From: Andrena cerasifolii
Taxonomy: Eukaryota; Arthropoda; Insecta; Hymenoptera; Andrenidae
Direction of reading: 5' to 3'
DNA: 64,000 nt
Assembly: GCF_050908995.1 (NCBI RefSeq)
Contig: NC_135132.1
Coordinates: forward strand, 5,451,001-5,515,000
Translations under genes and position numbers: made by a program
The notes under the pieces: model-generated
What the model was told of the DNA's origin: nothing
Seen by the model: the letters and a program-made list of their open reading frames with translations, nothing else
Database searches by the model: none
Part shown: positions 1 through 11,177 of the stretch, one piece after another
How the letters are laid out: every line of letters starts with the position of its first letter
Numbering within the stretch: the first letter of the stretch is position 1

Positions 1-480
1 AACCTATATACCTAAATGAATTTAATTTGCAGTCTTAAATACATATGCTAGTGTTAAAAAATAATATAACATTAAAAACGAGACATCTATTTTATTCCAT
101 CGTTTAAACTTACAAAATCTCAAAACTTTTTGTTTGAGTATAATATGGCCGCCGACTGTAAATAATTTTCTAACCCCTAACCTCGAAGGGTAGTTTCTCC
201 ACCTAAACACGAATATCCACCGTTAAATAGAATGTGTCTAATATTTTTCGGTACCTAATTTAAAGAAAAGAAATGAGAAATTGAAAAATGCACAGCGTTT
301 GAAATCAGAAGTAACTTTTTTCACAGATTTTACTTTACATCGACGAAAAAGGTATTATAAATAAAAACTAAATTTAATTTTTTTCTTTGCACTTCTTCAT
401 GCAACATCTTTGCACTAGTATTAATAATTATTAAAAAAATTATTCACAAAAAAAGACATAACCTCACTTCTATACAATAT
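1..480. other. AT-rich intergenic or intronic DNA, no gene seen
   Basis: Strongly A/T-rich sequence with scattered A and T runs. The short open frames here are short and compositionally random. I see no splice-flanked exon, RNA gene or repeat structure. Confidence 0.6.
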
Positions 481-1460
481 GGTCAAACTAAGATCCGATG
501 CAGTATCCGCCATTTTGAATTATCTTTTGCCCCCAACTGACGTGACTTTCCCCGTTATCTTTGCTTCACTTTGACTCGCGGCTTAAGCGGGCGGTGGCTA
601 TAAAATATGGTCCAAGCATTCACCCACCGTTCTAACCTAAAAACCACACCGGAACGTTCTGTTTACGGGCGGGAGAAAAAACAGCGCGCAGCATTGTTTC
701 GCATTTTCGCCAAAATTCAATGTAAACCCCGCCTCTCCCGCCGTATTTTGCCAACCCCTTTTACGTTCCGCGGCACCTGCGCGCCGCGCGCATATACCGG
801 AGACAGGATTTGACTACATTATTTTGGTAGCCGGATTTTCGATCCCCCTTCAATCCTTGCGCCTCATCTCCCGCCGCGGATTTCTTTCGTCGGCAATTTT
901 CTGCATAATATCCTCCCCCTCCCTCCCCGCCACCCCGTCCGTCAGGTCGACGCCCCTTGTCTCGGTTTCCCGCTTTACAGAGGAGACAGCGAGCCACCTG
1001 AATCGCGGTGTCCGGTTTCTCGTAACGTTTTGCCAGGGACAACGATACCCGTGTGCCCGGTGTTTCGCGAAAACCAGAGAAACGACAGGTGAAACGCGCG
1101 TCTGGTTTACCTCTGGAGGCAGACCGATGCCCGGAATAAAGCCGCTGCGGTGAAACGAGTTCTGCGGAGTCTGTTCCCGATGTAATTACATCATTAGGCA
1201 ACGCCGCGACCGTATTACTGGCGGTCGGTCGCGTTGGGGCCAACATTTGACGGATTGACCGACGATGATCCGTCGTTGGGGGTGGTTTGTTGCGTTTGGT
1301 GGGTATTGGAGAGCTAATTGGTGGTTCCTTGAGGCTCGCTGGGTAAATAAGGAGGCGCGCTGTTGGCGTGGCACAGTTTTAGTTTGGGGAGCCTTAGGAG
1401 GGGTGTGTGTGAAGTTTAGGAAAAGGATTTGGCTCAGGGTTCGCGTGTAATTAGTGCACA
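481..1460. other. CpG-rich island, no supported gene
   Basis: GC content and CpG frequency rise sharply, especially at 740-1160 with many CGCG, GCCG and CCGC words. Open frames occur on both strands and overlap one another, which is what GC-rich DNA gives by chance because stop codons are AT-rich. No convincing splice signals or recognisable domain were found. It could be an unmethylated regulatory or promoter-type island, but no TATA or initiator element can be assigned. Confidence 0.5.
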
Positions 1461-2202
1461 CCGTGTATAATAATGTTTCAAATGCACAGGGTTGGGTACT
1501 CAAAACTTTGAGAGAAAGTCGAGTTCGAGGGTATACGTAGGAAGGGTACGCATGTCGCATGTCTAACTACGAACGCGGCATTTCCACAATCTTTTAAATT
1601 CAATGGTTCATTTAAGATCAATTTTTAGTTCCACTTTTTAATAAAAAAATAAATTTTAACTTTCCTTGAAAATGGGCAGAATTATTGACAGAAACTTTGG
1701 AAGCTGTTAAAAAAATGTTTCAAAATTGCAATTAGTTTTACTCTTTTAATTGGTAGGAAGGGTACCTTGCGGAATAAATAAATTTTTCTCTATTTTCTCA
1801 AGGCTTCAACTTTCTTCAACTGTAATGATAATTCAAGAGTAGAATTCACTGTAAGTGCCAAAAATCAAAGTTTTCAAGAGAGAGAAAAACTGCCCCTTTA
1901 AATCATAGTATCATCAATAGTTTCGAAGATATTCGAGTAGGTGGATTTAAATGGGTCACCCTGTATAAATACAGTACGAGCAACGGAAACTACACTCACG
2001 TAGGTAGTTTGTAAAAAAAAAAATTAAATTTGATTTCTGACCTGCGGTTCCATAGTTACGCATTGGACACGCGCGTGAAGGGTCTAGGGCATTAATTAAT
2101 ATATTAAAATTTAAGACATTGTACTAAAGGTAGGTAGTAACAATTCTATATGAAAACTGTAAATTATTCCGGAAAAATTTCTTAAAACTGGCTTTCCCCC
2201 TC
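1461..2202. other. AT-rich DNA with a dispersed-repeat motif
   Basis: Mostly AT-rich unique sequence. At 1846-1872 it carries CACTGTAAGTGCCAAAAAT, which recurs near 33588 and marks a dispersed repeat. Near 1957-1975 the words GGGTCACCCTGTATAA resemble the terminal part of insect DNA transposons whose ends read ACAGGGTG, but no partner end was found. No gene seen. Confidence 0.45.
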
Positions 2203-2677
2203 AAGGGGTTATACCTAGTCAGGAGGCCGAAAAGACGCATTTTTTTTGAAAAAGTGAAAGCATATTTTTACAGAACTTTTTGCACTTAAAAGAGCAATAT
2301 TTAAAGAGCATTTGATAATTTTTTTGTAATAAAATATTTTCGTTTATAATGAAAATACAACGACAAACAAAAAGCCTTTTTAAAAACAGTGAGCAAGATA
2401 TCTAAAAAATTACTGCACCAATCTTTCTGAATTTTTGTGAGCTCATTTTTTGTATAAAAATCTACTAAATGGCGGGGGGATTTTTTCCTCCATTATATAG
2501 TTCTGATTTTATCAACGAAAAACCGCCATTAGTGATAACCATGAAGCCATTTTTCGCAGATATAATCGAAACTATACAATGTGCAAAAAGTTCTGTGAAA
2601 ATATATGCTTCTGCTTTTTAAAAAAAAAATCACAAACATTCGCCTCTTTTCGGCCTCTTGACTAGGTGTAACCCCTT
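2203..2677. mobile_element. Non-autonomous DNA transposon (long terminal inverted repeats)
   Basis: The left end begins AAGGGGTTATACCTAGTCAG at 2203. The right end at 2677 reads, in reverse complement, AAGGGGTTACACCTAGTCAA. Both arms continue through GAGGCCGAAAAG and a T-rich stretch to a shared CAGAACTTTTTGCAC motif, giving arms of about 85-105 bp. The roughly 475-bp element has no open reading frame of note. No clean target-site duplication is visible, so the superfamily is left open. The arms have several mismatches, pointing to an old copy. Confidence 0.75.
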
Positions 2678-3660
2678 AATAGAGACACAGGGTTAGACAT
2701 AAACCTTCTATTTCCTTGCGTTGCTCAAAATCCTCAGGTTTTCTCAAACACGTAACTTCATCGTTAGCCATCAATGTTTCCAAACATCCCCATGTTCCCG
2801 CATACCTGCAACTCGTCGAAACCTCTCGACAGCCATTAGCCAGTCCCCGCAAACATGAGTAAAGGACTACCAGCAGCGAGCACACGTCGTACCACCGCGT
2901 CCAAACGCGTGGACAGCCATCTTCGAGGCAGAATTCAATAACCAGAGCATCGCGATTTCCCCCGTGTGTTCTCCGTACGCGCGATAAACGCATATCGAAT
3001 CGAATTTTACGAACGCGCACCTTTCAGCGCGGGAATAACGCGCTGCAGTGGCACACAGTGGCGAGCAAGCATTATCCGCAAACGTAATACCGATCACAGG
3101 GTATAAATCGTGATTACACTGCGGCGTATCAGTGTTTGCAGACACGTGGAGGGCGGTCGAACGAAATAGTAGTGAGAGGCTGCGCTGTAAATTACGAGGC
3201 GAGCCGTGAACGCCTAATATCGTTTTCGTTTTACGCCACTCGGAAAGTGTGGCATTATCGTAATCGGCCAAATTGGCCTCGATCACAATCTCTTTACCAT
3301 CACGTGGATTGATCAGGGCCTGTAGGCTCGTGTTGTGCCTGGCATCCAGAAGGCACGCCTGATATCAGCGATTTCCTTTTTCGATTACTCAAACGCGCCA
3401 ATTTTCCAGCTGCTGCTGGTTTAGTGTTGTTGGACGTTGCCGGGTGAGCCATTTTCATTTTTGCTGGCTGTTCTCGAGTGTGTGATTCTTTTGGTGTCAC
3501 GATGTGCGGGGAGTGTTGTAGCGGTAAGGTTTGCATTTTGCTTGAGTACGGAAGTTACTTGGGGAATGTTGAGTACTTACAAAGATTGTTTCAAGAGCAG
3601 TGGTTGCTTCGAGGCTGATGACTCGTGTTGGTACTTGTAGTCACTGTGTTTAGTAGAGGG
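2678..3660. other. Mixed-composition DNA, no gene supported
   Basis: Moderately GC-rich sequence with overlapping short open frames on the minus strand (2676-3536) that share no recognisable domain and overlap in different frames. No convincing exon boundaries. The tandem repeat that follows grows out of the TTGACTTG words beginning near 3665. Confidence 0.4.
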
Positions 3661-4310
3661 GTTTACTTTGAATTGACTTGACTTGGTGTGAGTTGACTTG
3701 ATGTGAGTTGACTTGACTTGATGTGACTTGAGTTGATGTGAGTCGACATGACTAATGAGTTGATTTGGCTTGATGTGAGTTCACTTGATGTGAGTTAACT
3801 TGATGCGAGTTGACTTGATATGAGCTGACTTGTCTACTCAGTTGATTTGACTTGATGTGAGTCGACTTGACTAATTAGTTGATTTGGCTTGATGTGTATG
3901 GACTTGACTTGACGTGAGTTAACTTGATGTGAGTTCACTTGATGTGAGTTAACTTGATGCGAGTTGACCTGATATGAGCTGACTTGTCTACTCAGTTGAT
4001 TTGACTTGATGTGAATTGAGTTGATGTGAGTCGACTTGACTAATAAGTTGATTTGACTTGATGTGAGTTCACTTGACTAATTAGTTGATGTGGCTTGATG
4101 TGTTTGGACTTGACTTGACGTGAGTTAACTTGATGTGAGTTCACTTGATGTGAGTTAACTTGATGCGAGTTGACCTGATATGAGCTGACTTGTCTACTCA
4201 GTTGATTTGACTTGATGTGAATTGAGTTGATGTGAGTCGACTTGACTAATAAGTTGATTTGGCTTGATGTGAGTGGACTGGACTTGATGTGAGTTCACTT
4301 GACTACTGAT
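3661..4310. repeat. Minisatellite of TTGACTTGATGTGAG-type units with higher-order structure
   Basis: About 650 bp built from degenerate 10-17-bp units around the theme TTGACTTGATGTGAGT, with variants such as TTAACTTGATGCGAG and CTGACTTGTCTACTCAG. The marker TGTCTACTCAG occurs at 3831, 3985 and 4191, so neighbouring blocks repeat at spacings of 154 and 206 bp. The third block has gained an internal segment of about 52 bp. This is a higher-order repeat made by block duplication on top of unit amplification. No coding role is suggested. Confidence 0.9.
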
Positions 4311-4960
4311 CTGCATTCACTTGAGTCTTAAGCAATTCTTGACATGGGAACTCGTGCTTGCCTATACTCTTCGTTGTTGGAAACGTGTTTCTCGATTTCT
4401 ATTGTTGCCCAAAGGCAATATAATAAAGTTAAAACTAACTGCTGATTATTTCTGCAGTGCATTAGGATTATTAGGTGTATTAATAAACACTACGATATCA
4501 GTCGGGTACTGCAATAGAGGTTCAAAGGCGTGCGAAGACGTTCAAACGCATAGCTGCTGGAGATCACAGACCTCGACCAAGTGTAATCCGTCAAGTAGAT
4601 ATAAGCTCAAAACCAGTCAAATTGATGTTAGCTTCAAATATCTCCTCTAAGTAGAGACTATTACCTCCACCTGAACATCATTATCCCCTCCCACCAAACG
4701 ACCTTAAAACTATCCATTTGATTTTCGACATAACTCAACAACTACTCCGCTCATCCAAAATCCCAGAACCTCCAGTTCCACTTCCACTCTATATTGAATA
4801 ACAACTCTGTTTCTCCCTGACTAAATTCAAACATCTTTGCTCATCTTGCGCCACATCTTCCCTCAAAAAGCTCAAGTGCCCCAATGCACCACCTCGTTCC
4901 CTGAACCTCAAAGCACCACCCTCAAAACCTGTAAACTTCCCCCACAGAAAGCGCCTTACT
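4311..4960. other. Unique AT-leaning DNA, no gene seen
   Basis: Sequence after the minisatellite with no repeat structure. A 109-codon open frame at 4321-4650 starts inside the end of the repeat and has no recognisable domain. It is not called a gene. Confidence 0.4.
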
Positions 4961-5740
4961 TTCATAATTCCTGCCAGTCATCCCCAAAACAATGCGCCGC
5001 CTTTTTCCCTACGGACCTTCGACTAGTCCCTCTCCCGCCCGTCCACTTTGAACCTCGCGATTCAAGGATAATTATTCGACCCCGGAAGAGACCTTCGCGG
5101 CAGTTAGGTTCGTGTAATGCACCGTTGTCATCGCAAGATCCTTCACAAGTCTCCGCCCTGGCGGGGGAATTCTTGACAGACTCTTTCGCCGCCAGGTACA
5201 AAGCAGTCGCCAGCAACAGTGGCGCTCGCGACGGCGCCATGGAATGCAAGGAAAGCTGAAAGTAGCTGCGATGAGGGGGGGGGGAGGGTTTGGCTCGCGA
5301 GATTCTTGTGTCAATCAGTCAGCCGGAATTCGAGAGGGCAGAAAATTTTTCGTGCTGCCTCTGCCGTCCCTTTGTACACGGTATTCCCAACGAAAGAGCA
5401 GACACTCGGCCGATGCAATTCGCGCGGCAACGTCTTTCTCGCCGGCTCCTCGCATTCCTTGCCGGCTGAAATCTCAACTGTTGCGTCCGTTCGATGGCTT
5501 CGAGTTGCCGTGGAAAATGCAGACTCACTGCGAAAACCCAATTACCAATGGGAGGAGTGGGGGGAGGAGGGGGGGGGGTGGCGGCCGGGAGAGGGGCGGA
5601 GACCGGGCCTTTGAACTTGCACGGACGGACATCGATTAATTTTTCTTTCAAACGGTTAATCGATCATCAATCAAGGAGAGCGCGGAAAGTGAATTTCTGT
5701 CGCGGGTGTTTCGTACGTTTGGACGCCGAAACACGCTGAA
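4961..5740. other. CpG-rich island with G-runs
   Basis: GC-rich and CpG-rich segment containing runs of G at 5275-5284 and 5560-5579. Open frames overlap in at least five of six frames, the signature of stop-codon scarcity rather than coding. No domain or splice pattern supports an exon. It may be a regulatory island. Confidence 0.5.
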
Positions 5741-7900
5741 TAGGGATTTTTAAGTTAGTTGAGGCCTGTTTTCACTTTGTTCTCTGGTCGGTTTGATGGA
5801 AGTAATTAAATTTAGTTTTACGTTCACGAGGGGTTTCGGAACTGCGGTGGGAAATTTGGCAGCAGGTCTGCTGTAAGTTGAGATTGGGGATATAGTGCGG
5901 TGAAATTTAGTAGGGAACTTTTGGAACGCGTGGCGAAATATTGGCAGATTGGTTTTCATTCTGGGTGCAACAGTTTGAAGATGTTTGCTGCAACAAGCTA
6001 AATCCTGCTTCAATCGGAATTATTTTGTACAGATCATTTACCCCCATTTCCTACGAATACATGAAAACAAAACAACACAAAATTATTAAACATTACCGTC
6101 ATCGGATCGAAGAGTAAAATGTACGTTTACTAATAAAAAAAAAAGAGATTTTTTTAATAAGCGTGGATACCAGAGTTTTTTGTGGTTATTGAAAATTTTT
6201 TTAGGTGGAAATGTGTCCTTTTGAAAAATCACTCCTCATATAAGAAATACGGGAACATTGTCGTGTGGGGAATAAATTATTTGTATTCGAAAAATCAAAT
6301 ACAATGGAAAATGGTACCCTCTTCATGGATACAATATAGGATCCTCCAAATTAAATGAAAAACTCTAAAAAGTCGAAATGTCGACATACAATCCAAACTT
6401 AACTCACTTGCCAGATCTAATTTTAACCTTGCCCACACTTTAGACCTAATCTACATATGTATTTATATTTAACTTAAAGGGGTTTTAGGAATTTTTCTTA
6501 GGTGCTTTATTACAAAATTCTTATTACACATGATTTATTACTCCATGAAATTCAAGAAAAAAATTATTTACAATAAGTTTTGTATTAAATTATTTATAAT
6601 TTTTTAGATTCTTTACATCACTGCAGAAAAAATGCCCCTTCACGGTCGGCATGATATCTCCTCTAAGAATTGATGAGTCTGAAAAATAAAAGTAGATACC
6701 TACTTTTAAAATAATGTCGTCATTGTAGTCTGTCAAGCCAAATTTTTTAATTTAATAAAATAACCAATTGCAGAGCGAAATTTTGCATGAAAAAATTTTT
6801 TTCAACTTTAAACGCCATAAATTGTTTATTTTTATGAAATTAAATAATCCCAATTTCCAACCATAACTGCATCCAAACTTACTATCTGAGAAATACAATT
6901 TTTCACATAATTTTTGGCAAAATTACCAATCAGAGTTCTTTGTGAAATATACAAAAGTGATAAATATTCTGAATAAAGCTCATTGCTTGCAAGGCTTACA
7001 GAGAAGTGTTCAGATCAAAGATACAATTGCAGCTAAATGCATTTGGTTAGGTATTCCCTTTACCTCCATATGCAACAGAATATCGAAGGTTGGGCGCAAA
7101 GAGTAACGCAAGAAAATTGTGCCATTTCCGCTATGCAATAACAAATATCGTATTGCCCGGTAATATGATTAAGTGTCTATATAGTACTGCACGATATTAC
7201 GTGAGCACGGTTTTCCAAATGGCGAGTCCCTCAAAGCAATCGGCGCGATAAGACGCGATTCAGGCTGAATGGAAACGCGCGCGACGACATATTAACGGTA
7301 GATAGGGTATTACCCCAAATTCTCGCTAAAGTCAATTTTACACACGAGCGGCTCGATTTCTACCTTGAAATAATACTTTCCTCAGTCGAGACTTATTTAT
7401 TCATCCGAGTACGATTCAATTCGAAAATCAGCTGCTACGAGAAGTAATACGCTATTCCATTAGTGGAATTTGTACAGGTGGCTTCAAATGACAAGAACCT
7501 AAATTTATTATCATTGCGTACTGCAGTTAAAATACAAAGAAAAGTACCAACAGCATAAAATAAAATTCATAAATGTTCAAAAAATGGGGGGCAGTTTAAA
7601 AGTGCTATAAAACCTAACCTAAAACCTGATGAGGTGATTTTAGAACATTTTAGTTTTTCCGTTGGATGCAAATGCGAAAATCATTTTGAGGTTGGAAATC
7701 ATTTTTAATCAATTGAATGAGGAAATCTCACTTTGATTTAAAATGGGAACTGTTTTAAGGTAGAGGCTTCAAAGATGGCGCTGCGAAATAATGAAATAAT
7801 CCTGGGAACAAAGTGTTCTGTCGTCGTTCGATCAGATGAACCAGCAGCTGTAACGATCATTTTTTTCCCCTGAAATCTCTACAGCACTTTATAAGCGGTC
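5741..7900. other. Long AT-rich segment, no gene seen
   Basis: About 2.1 kb dominated by A/T runs. The only structure I could see is a short palindrome AAAAGTAGATACCTACTTTT near 6688. A slightly more GC-rich patch lies around 7200-7300. No exon, RNA gene or transposon end can be supported. Confidence 0.55.
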
Positions 7901-8323
7901 TGATCCTAGATTAGAGTTAATTTTGAAACGGCGGACCGATCGACCGCCCGTAAGTGGATTCTTCTCGGGCGTCGTCGTCGATGAGTGGGATTACGTATCA
8001 GCCCGGTGGATGGAGTATAATCGAGTAACGAGCAGTCTAAATGCACTGACGAATACATCGATCGATCGCCCGACGATCGTTTTAAAAGCAAAATGCACCG
8101 TTCAGCCAGTGACGCATGTGGGCTTCTATTTTCAAAATCCTTTAACTGAAACAGCAGACGAAAAAAGAAACGGGTGGGTGCAAAGGTACTGCGAAAAAGC
8201 AGCGATTCTTTACAGCCTTTAGTGAGCTTGTTAAATACTCTCGCAGCTTTTACGGAGTATGCTTTGTGGATGAAGATTAAAATGTTCGAAGTTCAGGACA
8301 TTGTTTAAATTTGAAAATATACT
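7901..8323. other. Small GC-rich patch with clustered CGATCG words
   Basis: The region from 7925 to 8080 is rich in CGATCG and GATCGCCCG words, and both strands are open for 60-100 codons. I find no domain or splice context. It may be a short CpG island. The two overlapping frames on opposite strands argue against a real gene. Confidence 0.35.
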
Positions 8324-8708
8324 GTAAGCCGGGGTTAGGGGTGGCTTTGTGAGAATTAAAAATTCGTACCTTAAGTGGGGGTGGAGGATTTGCGACATTT
8401 TTTAATATTTTCCGAATATCTCAGGAAAACTAAATAAACATTGTAATCCCGAACTAATACACTAGTTTAAGACAAATCAATGACTACTTAAATTAAGTTA
8501 AGTGAAAAATAAAGTTTGGAGTTGTCACAAAAGCATCCCGCATTGAGGAGGTGACTTTGTGACACTGTGTTTAACCATAAAGACAGATAAATGGTTATAG
8601 TAGATAGTAGAGTAGTGGATATACTATAGTGGATATATAGTATGACTAATCCAGGGAAATAAAGAAGTACAAAGTAACCCCATTAGGCACAAAGTCACCC
8701 GCGCTTAC
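8324..8708. mobile_element. Putative MITE with GTAAGC ends
   Basis: The left end reads GTAAGCCGGGGTTAGGGGTG and leads into GGCTTTGTGAG. The right end in reverse complement reads GTAAGCGCGGGTGACTTTGT. The two ends therefore share a short inverted repeat with the internal word TGACTTTGTG. Related fragments occur near 14893, 15039 and 47763. No target-site duplication is clear and the superfamily is unknown. Confidence 0.45.
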
Positions 8709-8719
8709 GATACCTGAGG

Positions 8720-9275
8720 AATGAAGACTTTAGAGGTAGTCTAGATACGTCAGAGTTTCAGCCCAAGCCGTTGATTAGCCATAGCCCAGATTTCCTTGAG
8801 ACCTGGAGTCCATTGTAGACCACAACTGGTTCAAATCTTAGATCAGACCTAGTCCAGACTTAGCATGTGCCTAGCTCATCTATCCTATACTTACTCTACG
8901 GTATCTAACCCATATAGACATATCCTGGACCACCTAAACGAGACAACTTGGACCACCTAACCTAAAGTTCATCTAGACTACTTAGGCCAGACTTAACCTA
9001 GTCTACCTTTTTTTTATCCACTCCATCTACCTTGTCCCCTGTTAACCAACATCCACGGATCGCAACGTGGCTACTCTTCACGATGTTGGTACCATTTTAG
9101 TGCGCTATGATACGCCATTTGAACTATGGCGCTCAAGTTTAGGTCCGGGCCTAGTCTATCCTAGCCTAGGGCCATAACCTAGTCTACCTACCTAAGAGTT
9201 ACCTTAGATCCAGTCTAGACCACTCCTAAACTTAGTCCAACCTACCTAGCCCAAGTCCACCCTAGACCTACGGAC
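8720..9275. repeat. Degenerate CTAGAC/CTTAGTCC-type repeat tract
   Basis: Some 550 bp in which words such as CCTAGTCC, CTTAGACC, CCAGACTTAACCTAGTCTAC and ACCACCTAA recur with irregular spacing. It looks like a very old short-unit tandem repeat that has decayed, interrupted around 9020-9110 by unrelated sequence. Similar tracts lie at 14736-15275, 30255-30660, 43030-43720 and 58310-58700. No gene. Confidence 0.6.
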
Positions 9276-9893
9276 AACTATCAAACCCACACTTTTCCAA
9301 AGCTGATAAAAAGGTCACTAAACCATGTTCCTCTCAACCTCTTCCTCTCTCGACAGGCATTGCGATCAGTTTCACAGGGTACATACACGCCTCGGATTTC
9401 ATCCGCATGTTTCATGGGCCACGTAATGCAACGAGATTCAGCCTGATTACTCGTATGTATCTCGTGGCACAAATAGGCATCCGTCAAATGCCATAAATCC
9501 CCCCCGATCTACCGCCTAATCTGTAAATTCGAAATGAATTATTCTCCGGCGCTTGTGTGCCTTTCCAGGATGCTGCCCGCATCAGCCAGCCGCACACATC
9601 CCCCTGCCTATATACCGAGAGGCCAGTTGACCTTTTGACCCACAGTTGGTCATCGAAATGCCACTATAATCGGACATTATTAGCAAACAGTCGCAGTGGC
9701 GGTAGCGGCCAGGATGGCCAGGTCGCTACCGAAAATTGAATTCGAAGTCGCGATTATCGATTCGCCTCTGCCCACGCCCGCGGACCTGTATCTTTGTGGC
9801 TCCTTTCGGGCAGCGTTTGATTAAAGGCGAATTCACACATATCAGTAGATACCGTGGCGGTTCGGTGCCGTCAGTGACAGAGGCAGGGCCGCA
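9276..9893. other. Mixed-composition DNA, no gene supported
   Basis: Moderately GC-rich sequence. Short open frames on both strands have no recognisable domain and no splice context. Nothing else is supported. Confidence 0.4.
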
Positions 9894-10227
9894 TAACAAT
9901 TTTTGGAGCCTGGGCCCATCAAGGGCCCCATTTGCTAGCGAGAGGGAGGGGGGGGGGGTGTAAATTTTTCTTGTAATACAGTAACATTTAATCGTAACGA
10001 AAAATAATGATTTACAAATAAATAATATTAAAAGACAAACATCGAAAAGATATTTTAAAATAAACTTTTAGTGCGATTTCTAATTATTTCAAAAGTGAAG
10101 CAGTAAACAGATTGTTATTTAATTATTTTTTTTATATAAATGGAAGGCTTAGAACGCCCCCCCCCCCTTCCTTGGAAAATGGGGCCCGAGGGTGCAATTC
10201 TCCTAGTCCTCCTTTGATTCGGCCCTG
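9894..10227. mobile_element. hAT-like non-autonomous element (CAGGGCCG ends)
   Basis: The left end begins CAGGGCCGCATAACAAT. The right end in reverse complement begins CAGGGCCGAATCAAAGG. Both subterminal regions contain GGGCCCCATTT and a run of G or C (9947-9957 and 10156-10167). The middle is AT-rich and non-coding. This layout is usual for short hAT-type MITEs. The flanking 8-bp sequences do not match, so the class rests on the termini only. Confidence 0.5.
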
Positions 10228-10682
10228 AGTCTGTGGTCCCTTAGTATCAGTGTCAGTAACTGGCACGGGCAAGTGTAAACTGCTTCCAAAGCGCAGAAAC
10301 GATACTTTTTACCACAGACACCCGAAACTGATACGTGTGGATCCGCCTTAATTCCCCACGCGCCGCGTAACAATTGTGTAATTGATTTTCATCGAGCGGC
10401 GGCCCAGCGTACTTGATTAACGTGTTTCTGCTTTTGAAGCGGTTATTGAGAAATCAACAACTCGAAACTCGACCCGCGGTCTCGCTTTGATGGTCATCCC
10501 TGGCGTTGTCTGACCGTAGACTTGCTTCTACTACTGGGAACGGCGAATTATGGTATTCTGTTGGAGATGGGCGAGGCGGTGTCGCTACTTCGGAAACTTG
10601 TCAAGGTTTCTTTTTATTTCTGTTACTTAATAGTTTCGAACTTAAGGTCCTAGTAGAAGGGGGGCTAGTTTTCTAGGCGTGG
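10228..10682. other. Mixed-composition DNA, no gene seen
   Basis: Unique sequence between two transposon remnants. No open frame, repeat or RNA structure of note. Confidence 0.45.
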
Positions 10683-10800
10683 TTAACCCTTTGGCGTCCA
10701 ATGTGAAGTATAGGTCACATAATTTTCGAGCGTACCAAAAAATCTATAGTAAATAAACTAAACATTTTTCCTTTTTTTGGTGTTTGTGCGTTAAAGGGTA
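10683..10800. mobile_element. Possible piggyBac-like MITE remnant
   Basis: The left end has TTAA at 10683-10686 followed by CCCTTTGGCGTCC. The right end near 10787-10800 reads GTGCGTTAAAGGGTAAA, an imperfect inverted match. TTAA targets with CCC-starting ends are typical of the piggyBac superfamily. The right TTAA is degraded, so this call is tentative. It directly abuts the Helitron end at 10803. Confidence 0.4.
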
Positions 10801-10802
10801 AA

Positions 10803-11017
10803 TCTATATATATGTATAAAAGAAGAAGCCCTGACTGACTGATTCATCACGACTTCTCTGGAACCACTGAATCTATGACCATGAAATTTGGTAGGTAGCT
10901 TCCTCTTAGCCCCTAGGTAATCGCTAAGAAAGTTTTTTAAAAAACTGCAGCCCCTTCATCGAAAAAAGATATGTATATATAAGATTGATATAAGAATACA
11001 TTCTTTCAAAAAAATTT
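10803..11017 (+). mobile_element. Helitron 5'-end fragment
   Basis: It starts with TCTATATATATGTATAAAAG and continues into CTGACTGACTGATTCATCAC and a TGAAATTTGGTAGGTAGCT-like stretch, the arrangement seen at 5' ends of many short insect Helitrons. It ends inside a 36-bp sequence (10982-11017) whose exact inverted copy lies at 11142-11177. Its own 3' hairpin and CTRR end are missing, so it is truncated. No RepHel protein is encoded here. Confidence 0.6.
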
Positions 11018-11086
11018 ATATTCCACTTTCGGGCTATTAGTGCACCTTGGATAGAGATTGGAAGAAGTTGGGTATTTATTTTATTT

Positions 11087-11177
11087 ACTAGCTTAAAGTT
11101 CCCGGCGTTGCCCGGGTTATATATATATAAGAAAGTTTTTAAAATTTTTTTGAAAGAATGTATTCTTATATCAATCT
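11087..11177 (-). mobile_element. Helitron 3'-end fragment in opposite orientation
   Basis: On the minus strand it runs from the 36-bp segment shared with the neighbouring fragment, through an AT tract, into the hairpin CCCGGGCAACGCCGGG (11101-11116) and ends GCTAGT at about 11087. A GC hairpin followed by a short spacer and CTAG before a host T is the classical Helitron 3' terminus. Together with 10803-11017 it supplies the two halves of one family, arranged head to head. Confidence 0.65.
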
